A DNA stretch of 64,000 bases from Thioclava sp. GXIMD4216 (GCF_037949285.1 NZ_CP149928.1:248001-312000); one strand, 5' to 3'. Positions 33,142 through 44,207 are shown, counted from the first letter of the stretch. The notes: generated from the letters alone by a model not told the origin. Translations and numbers: made by a program.

Positions 33142-34272
33142 ATGTCTGAAACGCTCATCGAACTTGCACATGCCAATCGTCCGTATTTCGATGCCCATTT
33201 CACCTATCGGTTAGACGCGGATCGTATAATATATCGGGAGAATATATACAGATGGCGCATGGCCTATGCGCATGGTGGCTACCCCGACGATATCGTCGAA
33301 ATCAGCCAGTCAATCTTGGATACGGACCGCGTTGGCATTGATTTGCTTCTGGCGTGTCTACAAGTGCCGTCTTTCTCCGACGTCTTCCTTTGCCCGTCGG
33401 AACTGGCAAGGGGGCGCGTCACAGAGGTCCCCAAAAGGAAGGCCATTGTTGCTATCTATGCCCAAAGGATACGGACCGTTCTCGAAGAAGAACCACGTAG
33501 ATCGCTGCCGGATATGCTGTGTCAGGTTTTCGGTTGGAAACGGATAAAGCAGCCCTCACCATATCTATGGCAACGCGGCGAGGGGCGCGACTTTCTGAAC
33601 CAGTTTATGGCACGTTTCCCAGAACGAGGCACCGAAATTCTGGCTCTTTTTGCGGCGCAGTTCGAGGCGGGGCGTAGCGGAACTGGCATCTCGTATTTAC
33701 GGTTTCGGGCGGAGCTGGCTGGGCTTTTAGCGTGGTGCGAGAGGATCGACCTGAACCGGATGAACTGGCCTGCGCAATGGGTCATGGCGCAGTGGACACC
33801 AGCTTTCAGTGCCTTCGATCTTAAATGCGACATCGGTTCGCCAGAGGCCGAGGAAGCCGCTGATCTGTGGTTTGCTATGGGCGAACGCATAGGCTTTGCG
33901 CCTGCCGCAGATATGTTTCGTTTTGTGCAGGCCCATCGGCCGTGGCTGTTTTTCACGGATAGTATGTGTTCAGATGGTCACCCGAAGCTCAAGATGGGCG
34001 CTGCACCGGAATATATGCAAACGCTCAGACGGGCAGAGCTGGCCTTCTGCTTGGAGGATGATATCTCGAAGGAGCTTTATCGGGCAGAGTGGGCAGTCAC
34101 GCAGCCTTCGGGTCTCGATCTACAGGCTTTGCGCGCAAGCACACGCAATAGCCTGCCGTCCCGTTTTCTGGAATGTGTCATGGCGATTGTCTTCGGTGTG
34201 CTCTTCTGCGCCGCGCTCTACGGCATTGTTGCCGCCATCGCCAAGGCCGTGGTCGCAGCGGCTGGCGCATGA
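33142..34272 (+). CDS. Tail-anchored protein of unknown family, paralogue 4 of 4
   Basis: A 376-residue protein closest to paralogue 3. Landmarks: NRPYF (12-16), LLLACLQVP (68-76), DMLCQVFGW (124-132), FMARFPERGTEIL (155-167), FRAELAGLLAWCERIDL (188-204), DLWFAMGERIGF (241-252) and a C-terminal membrane segment ending in LYGIVAAIAKAVV. The start at 33142 aligns with the N-termini of the other copies. Upstream, GGAGGA abuts an ATG at 33100 and is too close to serve it. The 33210-33260 stretch is notably AT-rich for this genome. The function is unknown. Confidence 0.72.
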   Translation: MSETLIELAHANRPYFDAHFTYRLDADRIIYRENIYRWRMAYAHGGYPDDIVEISQSILDTDRVGIDLLLACLQVPSFSDVFLCPSELARGRVTEVPKRKAIVAIYAQRIRTVLEEEPRRSLPDMLCQVFGWKRIKQPSPYLWQRGEGRDFLNQFMARFPERGTEILALFAAQFEAGRSGTGISYLRFRAELAGLLAWCERIDLNRMNWPAQWVMAQWTPAFSAFDLKCDIGSPEAEEAADLWFAMGERIGFAPAADMFRFVQAHRPWLFFTDSMCSDGHPKLKMGAAPEYMQTLRRAELAFCLEDDISKELYRAEWAVTQPSGLDLQALRASTRNSLPSRFLECVMAIVFGVLFCAALYGIVAAIAKAVVAAAGA

Positions 34273-34303
34273 TGGGCCTTGACCAGAGGGCATGGCATTG
34301 GCT

Positions 34304-35080
34304 ATGCGCGCGGGCATGAGCGATGATATCAAAACCCCGGATCACCCCGAACGCGGCTGGCGCAACTTCTATGGTCGCCGCCACGGACCGACGCTGAACA
34401 AGGCCCAGAAGGATTATCTGGATGAAGACCTCGAGGCTCTGTCTCCGGGGGCGGTGGATTGGGATGTGAACCCCGAGCGCACGCCTATCGACATGGCCAC
34501 CCGTTTCAAGGGCAAGCCGGTCTGGCTTGAGGTGGGCTTTGGCGGTGGCGAGCATATGATCCATATGGCCGAGACCTATCCTGAGGTCGAGATCATCGGC
34601 TGCGAGCCCTATATCAACGGCGTTGCGATGCTTTTGGGCAAGATCCGGCGGATGGCGGTGCAGAATGTCGCGGTCCATCCCGGCGATGCGCGCGATGTGA
34701 TGGATATCCTGCCCGCAGGCAGTATCTCGAAAGCCTTCCTTAACTATCCCGATCCGTGGCCCAAGACCCGCCATCACCGCCGCCGTTTCGTGACGCAGGA
34801 ACATCTGGTGCCTTTGTTCGAGGCGCTGGCCCCCGGGTCCGAATTCCGCATTGCCACCGATATCTGTGACTATGTCCGTCAGGCAGTGCAGGAGGTCCCG
34901 AAGGCGGGCTTTATCCCGCAATTCGAGGTGCCCGCGGCTTTTGATTATGACGATCCGCAGGAAGTCTCGGGCGATTGGGACACGCCTTGGGATGACTGGC
35001 TGTCGACGCGCTATGAGCAGAAGGCTCTGCGCGAAGGCCGCAAGCCGCATTACCTGACCTATCGCAAGCCCGAGGCATAA
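34304..35080 (+). CDS. trmB: tRNA (guanine-N7)-methyltransferase
   Basis: A 258-residue SAM-dependent enzyme that methylates G46 of tRNA. The SAM-binding block is WLEVGFGGGEHM; the catalytic region is NYPDPWPKTRHHRRRF; the ending YEQKALREGRKPHYL is typical. The start is uncertain: ATG codons at 34292, 34304 and 34316 are in frame. AGAGGG directly abuts the first, so 34304 or 34316 is more likely. The gene ends about 70 bases before aroA. In relatives it would be close to metK. Confidence 0.93.
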   Translation: MRAGMSDDIKTPDHPERGWRNFYGRRHGPTLNKAQKDYLDEDLEALSPGAVDWDVNPERTPIDMATRFKGKPVWLEVGFGGGEHMIHMAETYPEVEIIGCEPYINGVAMLLGKIRRMAVQNVAVHPGDARDVMDILPAGSISKAFLNYPDPWPKTRHHRRRFVTQEHLVPLFEALAPGSEFRIATDICDYVRQAVQEVPKAGFIPQFEVPAAFDYDDPQEVSGDWDTPWDDWLSTRYEQKALREGRKPHYLTYRKPEA

Positions 35081-35149
35081 GCGCCCAAACCCGTTGCCTG
35101 CCGCCCTGTCATGCGCTAGCAGAGGGGCGACAAGACAAGGGAGGTCCAT

Positions 35150-36493
35150 ATGTCCGGCCATGGTGATCCGATCCGTATGAGTTCGCAGAAATGCGGGCCG
35201 CTTTCTGGTGTGGCCGAGGTGCCCGGTGACAAGTCGATCAGCCATCGCGCGCTGATCCTTGGGGCACTGTCTGTGGGCGAGACCAAGATCACCGGCCTGC
35301 TGGAAGGCGAGGATGTGCTGGATACCGCCAAGGCGATGCGGGCTTTCGGGGCGACCGTGACCCAGCATGGGCCGGGCGAATGGTCCGTGCAGGGCGTGGG
35401 GGTTGGCGGCTTTGCCGAGCCCGAGCAGGTGATTGATTGTGGCAACTCGGGCACGGGTGTGCGGCTGATCATGGGCTGCATGGCGACCTCGGATATCACC
35501 GCGACCTTCACGGGCGATGGCTCTTTGCGCAAGCGTCCGATGGGCCGTGTGACCGACCCGATCGCTCTGTTCGGGGCCAAGGCCTATGGCCGTCAGGGCG
35601 GGCGTCTGCCGATGACGGTGGTGGGGGCGCCCGACCCCGCGCCTGTGACCTACACCACGCCCATGGCCTCGGCGCAGGTGAAATCGGCGGTGCTTCTGGC
35701 GGGGCTGAATGCGCCCGGACAGACGGTGGTGATCGAGAAGGTCGCCACCCGTGACCATACCGAACGCATGCTGCGCGGCTTTGGCGCAGACGTGACCGTG
35801 GAAGACACGAACGAGGGCCATAAGATCACCCTGCAGGGCCGCCCCGAGCTGGTGGCGCAAACCGTGGCCGTGCCGCGTGATCCGTCTTCGGCGGCATTCC
35901 CCGTCTGTGCAGCGCTGATCGTGCCGGGGTCCGACATCACGGTGCCCGGTGTCAGCCAGAACCCGACCCGCAATGGGCTGTTCACCACGCTCAAGGAGAT
36001 GGGCGGCGATATCGAGTTCCTGAACGAGCGCGAAGAGGGCGGCGAGCCTGTGGCCGACCTGCGTGTGCGTCACTCGGCGCTGCATGGCATCGAGGTGCCG
36101 GAAGACCGTGCGGCCTCGATGATCGACGAATATCCGGTGCTCTCGGTCGTGGCCGCCTTTGCGACGGGCAAGACCGTGATGAAGGGCGTGCATGAGCTGC
36201 GCGTGAAGGAAAGCGACCGGATCGACGCGATGGCACGCGGGCTTGAGGCCAATGGCATCACGATCGAGGAAGATGAAGACACGCTGATCGTCCACGGCAT
36301 GGGCCAAGATGGCGTGCCGGGTGGCGGGGTGGCGGCAACCCATCTGGACCACCGCATCGCCATGAGCTTCATGATCCTTGGCCTGGCCGCGCAAAAGCCG
36401 GTCTCGGTGGATGATGGTTCGCCGATTGCGACCTCTTTCCCGATCTTCGAGCCGCTTCTCAATGGCCTTGGCGCCAAGATCACGCGGGACTGA
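35150..36493 (+). CDS. aroA: 3-phosphoshikimate 1-carboxyvinyltransferase (EPSP synthase)
   Basis: A 447-residue shikimate-pathway enzyme joining shikimate 3-phosphate and PEP. The substrate-binding block [11 protein letters not shown] lies near residues 25-35. [11 protein letters not shown] and the later [14 protein letters not shown] are also diagnostic. An Ala-rich [12 protein letters not shown] block, as in class II-like enzymes, is present. The start follows GGGAGGTCC. It overlaps no gene; cmk starts one base after its stop, an arrangement that couples them. Confidence 0.96.
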   Translation: MSGHGDPIRMSSQKCGPLSGVAEVPGDKSISHRALILGALSVGETKITGLLEGEDVLDTAKAMRAFGATVTQHGPGEWSVQGVGVGGFAEPEQVIDCGNSGTGVRLIMGCMATSDITATFTGDGSLRKRPMGRVTDPIALFGAKAYGRQGGRLPMTVVGAPDPAPVTYTTPMASAQVKSAVLLAGLNAPGQTVVIEKVATRDHTERMLRGFGADVTVEDTNEGHKITLQGRPELVAQTVAVPRDPSSAAFPVCAALIVPGSDITVPGVSQNPTRNGLFTTLKEMGGDIEFLNEREEGGEPVADLRVRHSALHGIEVPEDRAASMIDEYPVLSVVAAFATGKTVMKGVHELRVKESDRIDAMARGLEANGITIEEDEDTLIVHGMGQDGVPGGGVAATHLDHRIAMSFMILGLAAQKPVSVDDGSPIATSFPIFEPLLNGLGAKITRD

Positions 36494-36494
36494 T

Positions 36495-37088
36495 ATGAGC
36501 TTTACCGTCGCCATTGATGGCCCCGCCGCCGCCGGTAAAGGCACGATCTCCAAGGCCGTGTCCGCGCATTTCGGCTTTGCCCATCTGGATACGGGGCTTT
36601 TGTACCGTGCCGTGGGCGCGAAAGTGGCCGAGGGGCAGGACCCGTTCCGCGCCGCCGAAGGGCTGGTGCCCGAGGATCTGCAACGTTCGGACCTGCGCAC
36701 TTTGGGCGCGGGGCAGGCGGCCTCGCGGGTGGCGGCCCTGCCGACGGTGCGGGTGGCTCTGGTTGATTTCCAGCGCCGCTTTGCCGAAAGCCCCGAGGGC
36801 GCAGTGCTGGACGGGCGCGACATTGGCACGGTGATCTGCCCGCGCGCGCAGGTGAAGCTGTTTGTGACGGCCTCGCCCGAGGTGCGCGCCCATCGTCGCT
36901 GGCTGGAAGTTGGCGGGGATGAGGCGCAGGTTCTGGCCGAGGTCATCGAGCGCGACGAGCGCGACATGAACCGCACGGACGCGCCACTGCGCCCCGCGCC
37001 GGATGCGCATCTGCTGGACACCTCCGATCTGAGCATCGAGGACGCCATCGCCCAAGCTATCGCCCTGATCGAGGCCAAGCGCGGTTAG
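36495..37088 (+). CDS. cmk: Cytidylate kinase
   Basis: A 197-residue kinase phosphorylating CMP and dCMP. The P-loop [12 protein letters not shown] is at the N-terminus; [17 protein letters not shown] and RRWLEV follow. The start at 36495 lies one base after the aroA stop (TGATATG). aroA-cmk-rpsA is a common order; here about 1.5 kb with three other items separates cmk from rpsA. Confidence 0.95.
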   Translation: MSFTVAIDGPAAAGKGTISKAVSAHFGFAHLDTGLLYRAVGAKVAEGQDPFRAAEGLVPEDLQRSDLRTLGAGQAASRVAALPTVRVALVDFQRRFAESPEGAVLDGRDIGTVICPRAQVKLFVTASPEVRAHRRWLEVGGDEAQVLAEVIERDERDMNRTDAPLRPAPDAHLLDTSDLSIEDAIAQAIALIEAKRG

Positions 37089-37129
37089 CGCCGGGGGGCC
37101 AAGGTTGCAGGCTTTGGCGGGGTTCGTCG

Positions 37130-37360
37130 ATGAAAAATTGTCTTAAATGGCTCGCCAAGGCTGTAGCCGAAAATTTGTTAAACTGGGCGCAGCTGATTGC
37201 GGCGGTGGTGCTCGTGCTGGTCTTCGGGCCTGAAGACCCTGATCCTCTGACCTTCTTTTTGGCCATTATAGGAGTGACGGTCGCGCTGGCTATCCTGACG
37301 GGTCTGCTTTGGGGCTTTTGTCACAAGCTATGGTCAGCAGGTAAACGCCGAGACAGCTAG
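37130..37360 (+). CDS. Small membrane protein of unknown function
   Basis: A 76-residue protein with two predicted membrane segments (about 17-33 and 43-62), a basic N-terminus MKNCLKWLAKAV and a basic tail. It has no recognised family and no clear ribosome site. It lies 41 bases after cmk on the same strand. The hydrophobic pattern is what supports it as real. Confidence 0.42.
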   Translation: MKNCLKWLAKAVAENLLNWAQLIAAVVLVLVFGPEDPDPLTFFLAIIGVTVALAILTGLLWGFCHKLWSAGKRRDS

Positions 37361-37401
37361 GCCGGATTGCCAGCATATGGCACTTGGGTCATCCTGCCCA
37401 T

Positions 37402-37842
37402 ATGCGCCTGATCCTCCTTCTTTGTCTGCGTGCATCGCCCCTTCGTGCCGAGACGCCCGAACCCCCCGAGGGTTGATGGCCTACCATAGCGATCTGCCGC
37501 GCAGCTTTCCGTTGATCGTGAAGACCCCTCCGGAACGGGATGTCTATATCGAGCTGTCCTCCTCTGCCAGCGGCGCGCTTGTGCTGGGTGCGGACCCTCG
37601 TCCAGCAACCGGCTGAACCGCTTGATTTCGCGGTCGCGGGGATCTCGTGCAAGGAGGGGTGGGTGCCGGATCTGGCCACCCCCGACAGCCGCCGTCCTGT
37701 CGCCATCTGTCCACGCTATCGCCTTGCACGAACGCGGTTCAAGGCCGGTCGTCGCCCGCGCCCGCATGCGCCCGATAAGCGGGAAACAGCCGAATGCGAC
37801 GGAGCATCACATTTGAGGCGTTACAAACGCATCTGCGAGTGA
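37402..37842 (+). pseudogene. Decayed gene for a small secreted protein (frameshifted)
   Basis: Three frame pieces look like parts of one protein. The first, from ATG 37402, is a signal-peptide-like stretch (MRLILLLCLRASPLRAETP) that stops at 37474-37476. The second, in another frame from 37476, reads MAYHSDLPRSFPLIVKTPP then ERDVYIELSSSASG and stops at 37616. The third, back in the first frame, has RTLVQQPAEPLDFAVAG-ISCKEG. Such even, protein-like text split over two frames suggests two frameshifts. The family is not recognised; the pieces together would be roughly 110-150 residues. Sequencing error is an alternative. Confidence 0.38.
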
Positions 37843-37908
37843 AATAATTTTCACATAGAGGTGAACCATGCGTGAGATTTTGCGTTAGATGACGAAGGAG
37901 ATCGGATT

Positions 37909-38475
37909 ATGCGCAAAGTTGTTTACGGCGTTATCGGGCTTTTCATGCTGATCGGCTTCGCTCTCAGTGCTACGGGTGCCGCCGTTTCCGCCAGTTCGCG
38001 CAGTCCGATGCCTGATGTGACATTTCAGGGGATCGAAGGGCAGAATTTCCGCCTTGCGGATTGGTCGGACAAGGTCGTGCTGGTGGTGAATACCGCCTCC
38101 CGTTGCGGCTATGCGGGCCAGTTCGAGGAGATGCAGGAGCTTCTGGACCGCTATGCCGATCAGGGCTTCACGGTGCTGGCGGTGCCCTCGGATGATTTCC
38201 GTCAGGAGCTTCCGACCAATGAGGAGGTGCGCCGCTATTGCGTGATGGCCTTCGGGATCGAGGATATGCCGATGGCGCAGATTACCGCGATCACCGGCAC
38301 CAAGGCGCATCCTTTCTATGCCTGGCTGCGCGACCGGTATCACTTCGAACCGGACTGGAATTTCAATAAAGTGCTGCTGGGACGCGGTGGCGAGGTGCTG
38401 CGCACCTATCGCGCCTCCGATGCGCCGATGTCCGAGGCGATGCGCCGTGATATCGAAACCGCGCTGAAAGGCTAG
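37909..38475 (+). CDS. Periplasmic glutathione peroxidase family protein
   Basis: A 188-residue thiol peroxidase. An N-terminal hydrophobic export or anchor segment (about 4-24) precedes the domain. The catalytic tetrad of the family can be placed: Cys66 in NTASRCGY, Gln99 in DDFRQELP, Trp150 and Asn151 in DWNFNK. The usual N-Q-F-x-x-Q-E-P-G motif is diverged (PSDDFRQELPTN). A further Cys111 could be the resolving cysteine of a thioredoxin-dependent enzyme. It reduces hydroperoxides; export and divergence set it apart from cytosolic BtuE/Gpo. AAGGAG stands before the ATG. Confidence 0.82.
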   Translation: MRKVVYGVIGLFMLIGFALSATGAAVSASSRSPMPDVTFQGIEGQNFRLADWSDKVVLVVNTASRCGYAGQFEEMQELLDRYADQGFTVLAVPSDDFRQELPTNEEVRRYCVMAFGIEDMPMAQITAITGTKAHPFYAWLRDRYHFEPDWNFNKVLLGRGGEVLRTYRASDAPMSEAMRRDIETALKG

Positions 38476-38548
38476 GGCGGACAGGGCTGCGGGCCGTATT
38501 CAGGCTTGCCTGAAAAGGAAAATGCGCTTATATGGGCGCGTCCGAACT

Positions 38549-38576
38549 GGGGGGCGAGTCTGTCGCGCCCCTTTTT
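38549..38576 (+). terminator. Hairpin terminator between the peroxidase gene and rpsA
   Basis: GGGG..GCGA pairs with TCGC.CCCC around one mismatch and is followed by five T. It separates the peroxidase gene from the rpsA leader. Confidence 0.65.
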
Positions 38577-38648
38577 GACTATCCAACGACAAGACCGGTG
38601 GAGCCAACCATCAGGCCTGAATAAATCTGTAAAGGAAACTCTAAACGC

Positions 38649-40328
38649 ATGTCGCATAACGCATCCATGGACGAATTCGAAGCGCTTCTTAACGAAAGCC
38701 TCGAAATCGACACCCCGAACGAAGGTTCGGTTGTTAAAGGTAAGGTCATCGCAATCGAAGCGGGCCAAGCCATCATCGACGTCGGCTACAAAATGGAAGG
38801 CCGCGTTGATCTTAAAGAATTCGCAAACCCGGGCGAAGCTCCGCAGATCGAAGTCGGCGACGAAGTCGAAGTCTTCCTCGATCGCGTTGAAAACGCACGT
38901 GGTGAAGCTGTTATCTCGCGCGACAAGGCTCGCCGCGAAGCAGCTTGGGACCGTCTCGAAGCAGCCTACGCAAAAGAAGAGCGCGTCGAAGGCGCTATCT
39001 TCGGTCGCGTCAAAGGCGGTTTCACCGTGGATCTGGGCGGCGCAGTTGCGTTCCTTCCGGGCTCTCAGGTCGATGTGCGCCCCGTGCGCGATGCCGGCCC
39101 GCTGATGGGTCTGAAGCAGCCCTTCCAAATCCTGAAAATGGACCGTCGCCGTGGCAACATCGTTGTGTCGCGTCGTGCGATCCTCGAAGAGTCGCGTGCT
39201 GAACAGCGTGCCGAAGTCATCGCGAACCTCACCGAAGGTCAGGTTGTCGAAGGCGTGGTCAAGAACATCACCGAATACGGTGCCTTCGTTGATCTGGGCG
39301 GCGTTGACGGCCTGCTGCACGTCACCGACATGGCATGGCGCCGTGTGAACCACCCGTCCGAGATCCTGACGATCGGCGAGACCGTGAAGGTCCAGGTTGT
39401 CAAGATCAACAAAGACACCCACCGCATCTCGCTGGGCATGAAGCAGCTGCAAGCGGATCCGTGGGATTCGGTCGAAGCGAAGTTCCCGCTGGGTTCGGTG
39501 CACTCGGGCCGCGTGACCAACATCACCGATTACGGTGCATTCGTCGAGCTGGAAGCAGGCGTCGAAGGTCTGGTTCACGTGTCCGAAATGTCCTGGACCA
39601 AGAAAAACGTCCACCCCGGCAAAATCGTTTCGACGAGCCAGGAAGTCGACGTCATGGTTCTGGAAATCGACACCCAGAAGCGCCGCGTTTCGCTTGGCCT
39701 CAAGCAAACCATGCGTAACCCGTGGGAAGTCTTCGCAGAGACCCATCCGGTCGGCACCCAGATCGAAGGCGAAGTCAAGAACATCACCGAATTCGGTCTG
39801 TTCATCGGCCTCGACAACGACATCGACGGCATGGTTCACCTGTCTGACCTGTCGTGGGAACAGCGCGGCGAAGACGCGATCCAGAACTACCGCAAAGGCG
39901 ATATGGTTTCGGCCGTTGTCACCGAAGTGGACATCGAGAAAGAGCGTATCTCGCTCTCGATCAAAGCTCTGGACGCAGACACCTTCTCCGACGCAGTTGA
40001 CGGCGTGAAGCGTGGTTCGGTGATCACCGTGAACGTGACCGCGATCGAAGATGGCGGCATCGAAGTCGAATATAACGGCATGAAATCCTTCATCCGTCGT
40101 TCGGACCTCGCACGTGACCGCGCTGACCAGCGCCCCGAGCGTTTCCAAGTTGGCGATCACGTCGATGTGCGCGTGACCAATGTCGACTCGAAAACCCGTC
40201 GTCTGGGCGTCTCGATCAAAGCGCGCGAGATCGCAGAAGAGAAAGAAGCCGTGGAACAGTACGGTTCGTCCGATTCGGGCGCATCGCTGGGCGATATCCT
40301 CGGCGCAGCTCTGAAGGGCGAGGAGTAA
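38649..40328 (+). CDS. rpsA: 30S ribosomal protein S1
   Basis: A 559-residue protein with six S1 RNA-binding domains of about 70 residues, recognisable by repeats of V-x-G-x-V-x(3)-G-(A/F)-F-V-(D/E)-L (VKGKVIAIEAGQAI, VVKNITEYGAFVDLGG, VTNITDYGAFVELEAG, VKNITEFGLFIGLDND). It loads mRNA onto the 30S subunit. AAAGGAAA precedes the ATG. Codon use is more biased than in neighbours (mostly GAA for Glu), as expected of a highly expressed gene. A strong terminator follows. Confidence 0.97.
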   Translation: MSHNASMDEFEALLNESLEIDTPNEGSVVKGKVIAIEAGQAIIDVGYKMEGRVDLKEFANPGEAPQIEVGDEVEVFLDRVENARGEAVISRDKARREAAWDRLEAAYAKEERVEGAIFGRVKGGFTVDLGGAVAFLPGSQVDVRPVRDAGPLMGLKQPFQILKMDRRRGNIVVSRRAILEESRAEQRAEVIANLTEGQVVEGVVKNITEYGAFVDLGGVDGLLHVTDMAWRRVNHPSEILTIGETVKVQVVKINKDTHRISLGMKQLQADPWDSVEAKFPLGSVHSGRVTNITDYGAFVELEAGVEGLVHVSEMSWTKKNVHPGKIVSTSQEVDVMVLEIDTQKRRVSLGLKQTMRNPWEVFAETHPVGTQIEGEVKNITEFGLFIGLDNDIDGMVHLSDLSWEQRGEDAIQNYRKGDMVSAVVTEVDIEKERISLSIKALDADTFSDAVDGVKRGSVITVNVTAIEDGGIEVEYNGMKSFIRRSDLARDRADQRPERFQVGDHVDVRVTNVDSKTRRLGVSIKAREIAEEKEAVEQYGSSDSGASLGDILGAALKGEE

Positions 40329-40360
40329 TCCTGCTCTCCGGATCTGGTTTCAGATCTTTA

Positions 40361-40392
40361 CCCCGTCCGGTTGTACCGGGCGGGGTTTTTAT
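40361..40392 (+). terminator. Rho-independent terminator after rpsA
   Basis: CCCCGTCCGG and CCGGGCGGGG pair over 10 bases with a 5-base loop, followed by a run of T. Confidence 0.9.
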
Positions 40393-40518
40393 TTATAAAA
40401 GCTTCACATGTGCAGATTTTGCCCAAGGAAAAGGCATTTGGGGAAGGGAAGACAGGTAAATTTTCGCGCGCAAGGCCGCTTGATCGCTAATCAGGTAGTT
40501 ATTACAGTGCTTTGCTGT

Positions 40519-40546
40519 TTGTCATGCCGAAAATTCTGCCTATAGT
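40519..40546 (+). promoter_or_regulatory. Sigma-70-type promoter for ihfB
   Basis: TTGTCA (-35), a 16-base spacer and TATAGT (-10) lie about 40 bases before the ihfB start. Each hexamer has five of six consensus bases. Confidence 0.6.
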
Positions 40547-40585
40547 CAGAACAGCACCGCCAATTCTCGCAGGGGGAATTCTTAC

Positions 40586-40876
40586 ATGATCCGGTCCGAG
40601 CTGATCGCAAAAATTGCCGAAGATAATCCGCATCTCTTCCAACGCGATGTCGAGAGGATCGTGAATACGATTTTCGAGGAGATCATCGAAGCGATGGCCC
40701 GTGGAGACCGGGTCGAGCTGCGCGGTTTCGGTGCCTTTTCCGTCAAGAAACGGGATGCACGCACGGGACGGAACCCGCGCACTGGCGATTCCGTTGATGT
40801 CAACGAGAAACATGTCCCCTTCTTCAAGACCGGCAAGCTGCTGCGCGACCGTCTGAACGGGGTGGAGGAAGAATAA
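40586..40876 (+). CDS. ihfB: Integration host factor subunit beta
   Basis: A 96-residue DNA-bending protein of the HU/IHF family. [17 protein letters not shown] opens it, and [21 protein letters not shown] is the DNA-binding arm. It pairs with IhfA. AGGGGGAA stands before the ATG. The rpsA-ihfB order is conserved; here a terminator and promoter lie between, so ihfB is separately expressed. The next gene starts two bases after its stop. Confidence 0.95.
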   Translation: MIRSELIAKIAEDNPHLFQRDVERIVNTIFEEIIEAMARGDRVELRGFGAFSVKKRDARTGRNPRTGDSVDVNEKHVPFFKTGKLLRDRLNGVEEE

Positions 40877-40878
40877 AC

Positions 40879-41241
40879 ATGATCCGCGCCCTGCGTTACG
40901 CCATCCTTGCGATCCTTGCGGTCGTTCTTATCGTCATCGCTCTGTCGAACACGCAGATCGTCACGCTGCGTCTGCTGCCGGAAGAAACGGCAGGGGTGCT
41001 GGGATTTGGCTGGTCGGTACAGGTGCCGTTGTTTGTGGCGATCATGACGGGCGTTCTGCTGGGGCTCTTGATCGGCTTCGTGTGGGAATGGGCGCGGGAA
41101 TACCGCATCCGCTCGCGCGGCGCACAAGAGGCCCGTAAGGCCAAGGCGCTGGAGCGTGAGCTGGGGCATCTCAAGCAGCGCCATGAAGGCCCGCAGGATG
41201 ATGTTCTGGCGGTTCTGGAGCGCGCGCCCTCGGCCCGCTGA
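40879..41241 (+). CDS. lapA: LapA-domain (DUF1049) membrane protein
   Basis: A 120-residue protein with two membrane spans (about 5-24 and 42-67) separated by a short beta loop (NTQIVTLRLLPEE). It ends in a charged cytosolic helix (ARKAKALERELGHLKQRHE). This is the LapA/YciS pattern, which in enteric bacteria helps control LPS synthesis. It begins right after ihfB and ends 6 bases before trpF, so the three form one transcript. Confidence 0.83.
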   Translation: MIRALRYAILAILAVVLIVIALSNTQIVTLRLLPEETAGVLGFGWSVQVPLFVAIMTGVLLGLLIGFVWEWAREYRIRSRGAQEARKAKALERELGHLKQRHEGPQDDVLAVLERAPSAR

Positions 41242-41247
41242 TCCTCT

Positions 41248-41889
41248 ATGGCACCCCGCGTCAAAATCTGCGGTCTTAGCAAGCCCGCCCATGTCGAGGC
41301 CGTATCCCGGAGTGGTGCGGCCTATGCTGGTTTTGTCTTCTTCCCGAAGTCGCCGCGCAATGTGACGATTGCTCAGGCGCGCGAGCTGGCGCTGATGGTG
41401 CCGCTGGGCGTGGCCAAGGTCGCGCTGGTGGTCAATGCAACAGATGCCGAGCTTGATGCCATCACGGCGCAAGTTCCCCTTGATATGCTCCAGCTTCACG
41501 GCAAGGAAACGCCCGAGCGTGTGGCTGAGATACGTGCCCGCTATGGTCTGCCGGTGATGAAGGCTCTGGGCGTGGCCGAGCCTTCGGACCTAGAGGCGAT
41601 CCCCGCCTATGAGGCCGTGGCCGACCAGATCCTTGTGGATGCCAAAGCCCCGAAAGGGGCCGCTTTGCCCGGCGGTAACGGGCTGTCGTTCGACTGGACG
41701 CTGATTGCAGGACGCAAATGGTCCAAGCCGTGGATGCTGGCGGGCGGGCTGACCCCCGAGAATGTCGCCTTGGCGATTGCGCGCACAGGGGCCAATCAGC
41801 TGGATGTGTCTTCGGGTGTCGAGTCCGCGCCTGGAGTGAAAGAGGCGTCTCTTATCAAAGACTTCGTTGCGGCGGCGGGCGCTGCCTGA
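41248..41889 (+). CDS. trpF: Phosphoribosylanthranilate isomerase
   Basis: A 213-residue TIM barrel of tryptophan synthesis that isomerises N-(5-phosphoribosyl)anthranilate. Active-site Cys in VKICGLS near residue 7, QLHGKETPE and the phosphate-binding [10 protein letters not shown] are present, with [11 protein letters not shown] at the end of the barrel. It follows lapA by 6 bases, as is usual in Rhodobacterales (trpB often follows, but not here). Confidence 0.93.
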   Translation: MAPRVKICGLSKPAHVEAVSRSGAAYAGFVFFPKSPRNVTIAQARELALMVPLGVAKVALVVNATDAELDAITAQVPLDMLQLHGKETPERVAEIRARYGLPVMKALGVAEPSDLEAIPAYEAVADQILVDAKAPKGAALPGGNGLSFDWTLIAGRKWSKPWMLAGGLTPENVALAIARTGANQLDVSSGVESAPGVKEASLIKDFVAAAGAA

Positions 41890-41965
41890 GCGGTTTTGGC
41901 CAGCCTTGCACAGCGCCAATCTGTGAATAGCCATTGACGGCGCATCTTATTTCGGCAAATCTCCG

Positions 41966-43979
<2,014 letters not shown>

Positions 43980-43988
43980 CGCCTAAAA

Positions 43989-44020
43989 CTGTGGGCGCAG
44001 AAATTTTTGTGCGCCCACAG
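43989..44020. terminator. Perfect inverted repeat after thiC (probable terminator)
   Basis: CTGTGGGCGCA and TGCGCCCACAG are an 11-base perfect dyad with a loop rich in T. No T-run follows the second arm, so termination is likely but not certain. Confidence 0.55.
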
Positions 44021-44207
44021 TGCCGCATTCGAAATATTGCTCTCGTTTTTATGACTGAGGCGCAGGTTTTCTGTGCGCCAGATCACGGCTGCCCGCCTTG
44101 CGAAGGCTTCCGTTAGGCGCTAACGCTGCGTTCAGGCCCTTTGGGCATTCTATTTCACGCGGCCACGCAAGGGCGTGATCCGCCAGACGAGACGCAGGAG
44201 ACGAAAA

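Noticed and set aside
34178..37078. 966-codon minus-strand frame opposite trmB, aroA and cmk
   Set aside because: Antisense of three certain genes, low-complexity Arg/His/Pro text.
38472..40160. 562-codon minus-strand frame opposite rpsA
   Set aside because: Produced by the strong codon bias of rpsA; its Asp/Phe-rich composition is the mirror of Glu/Lys codons.
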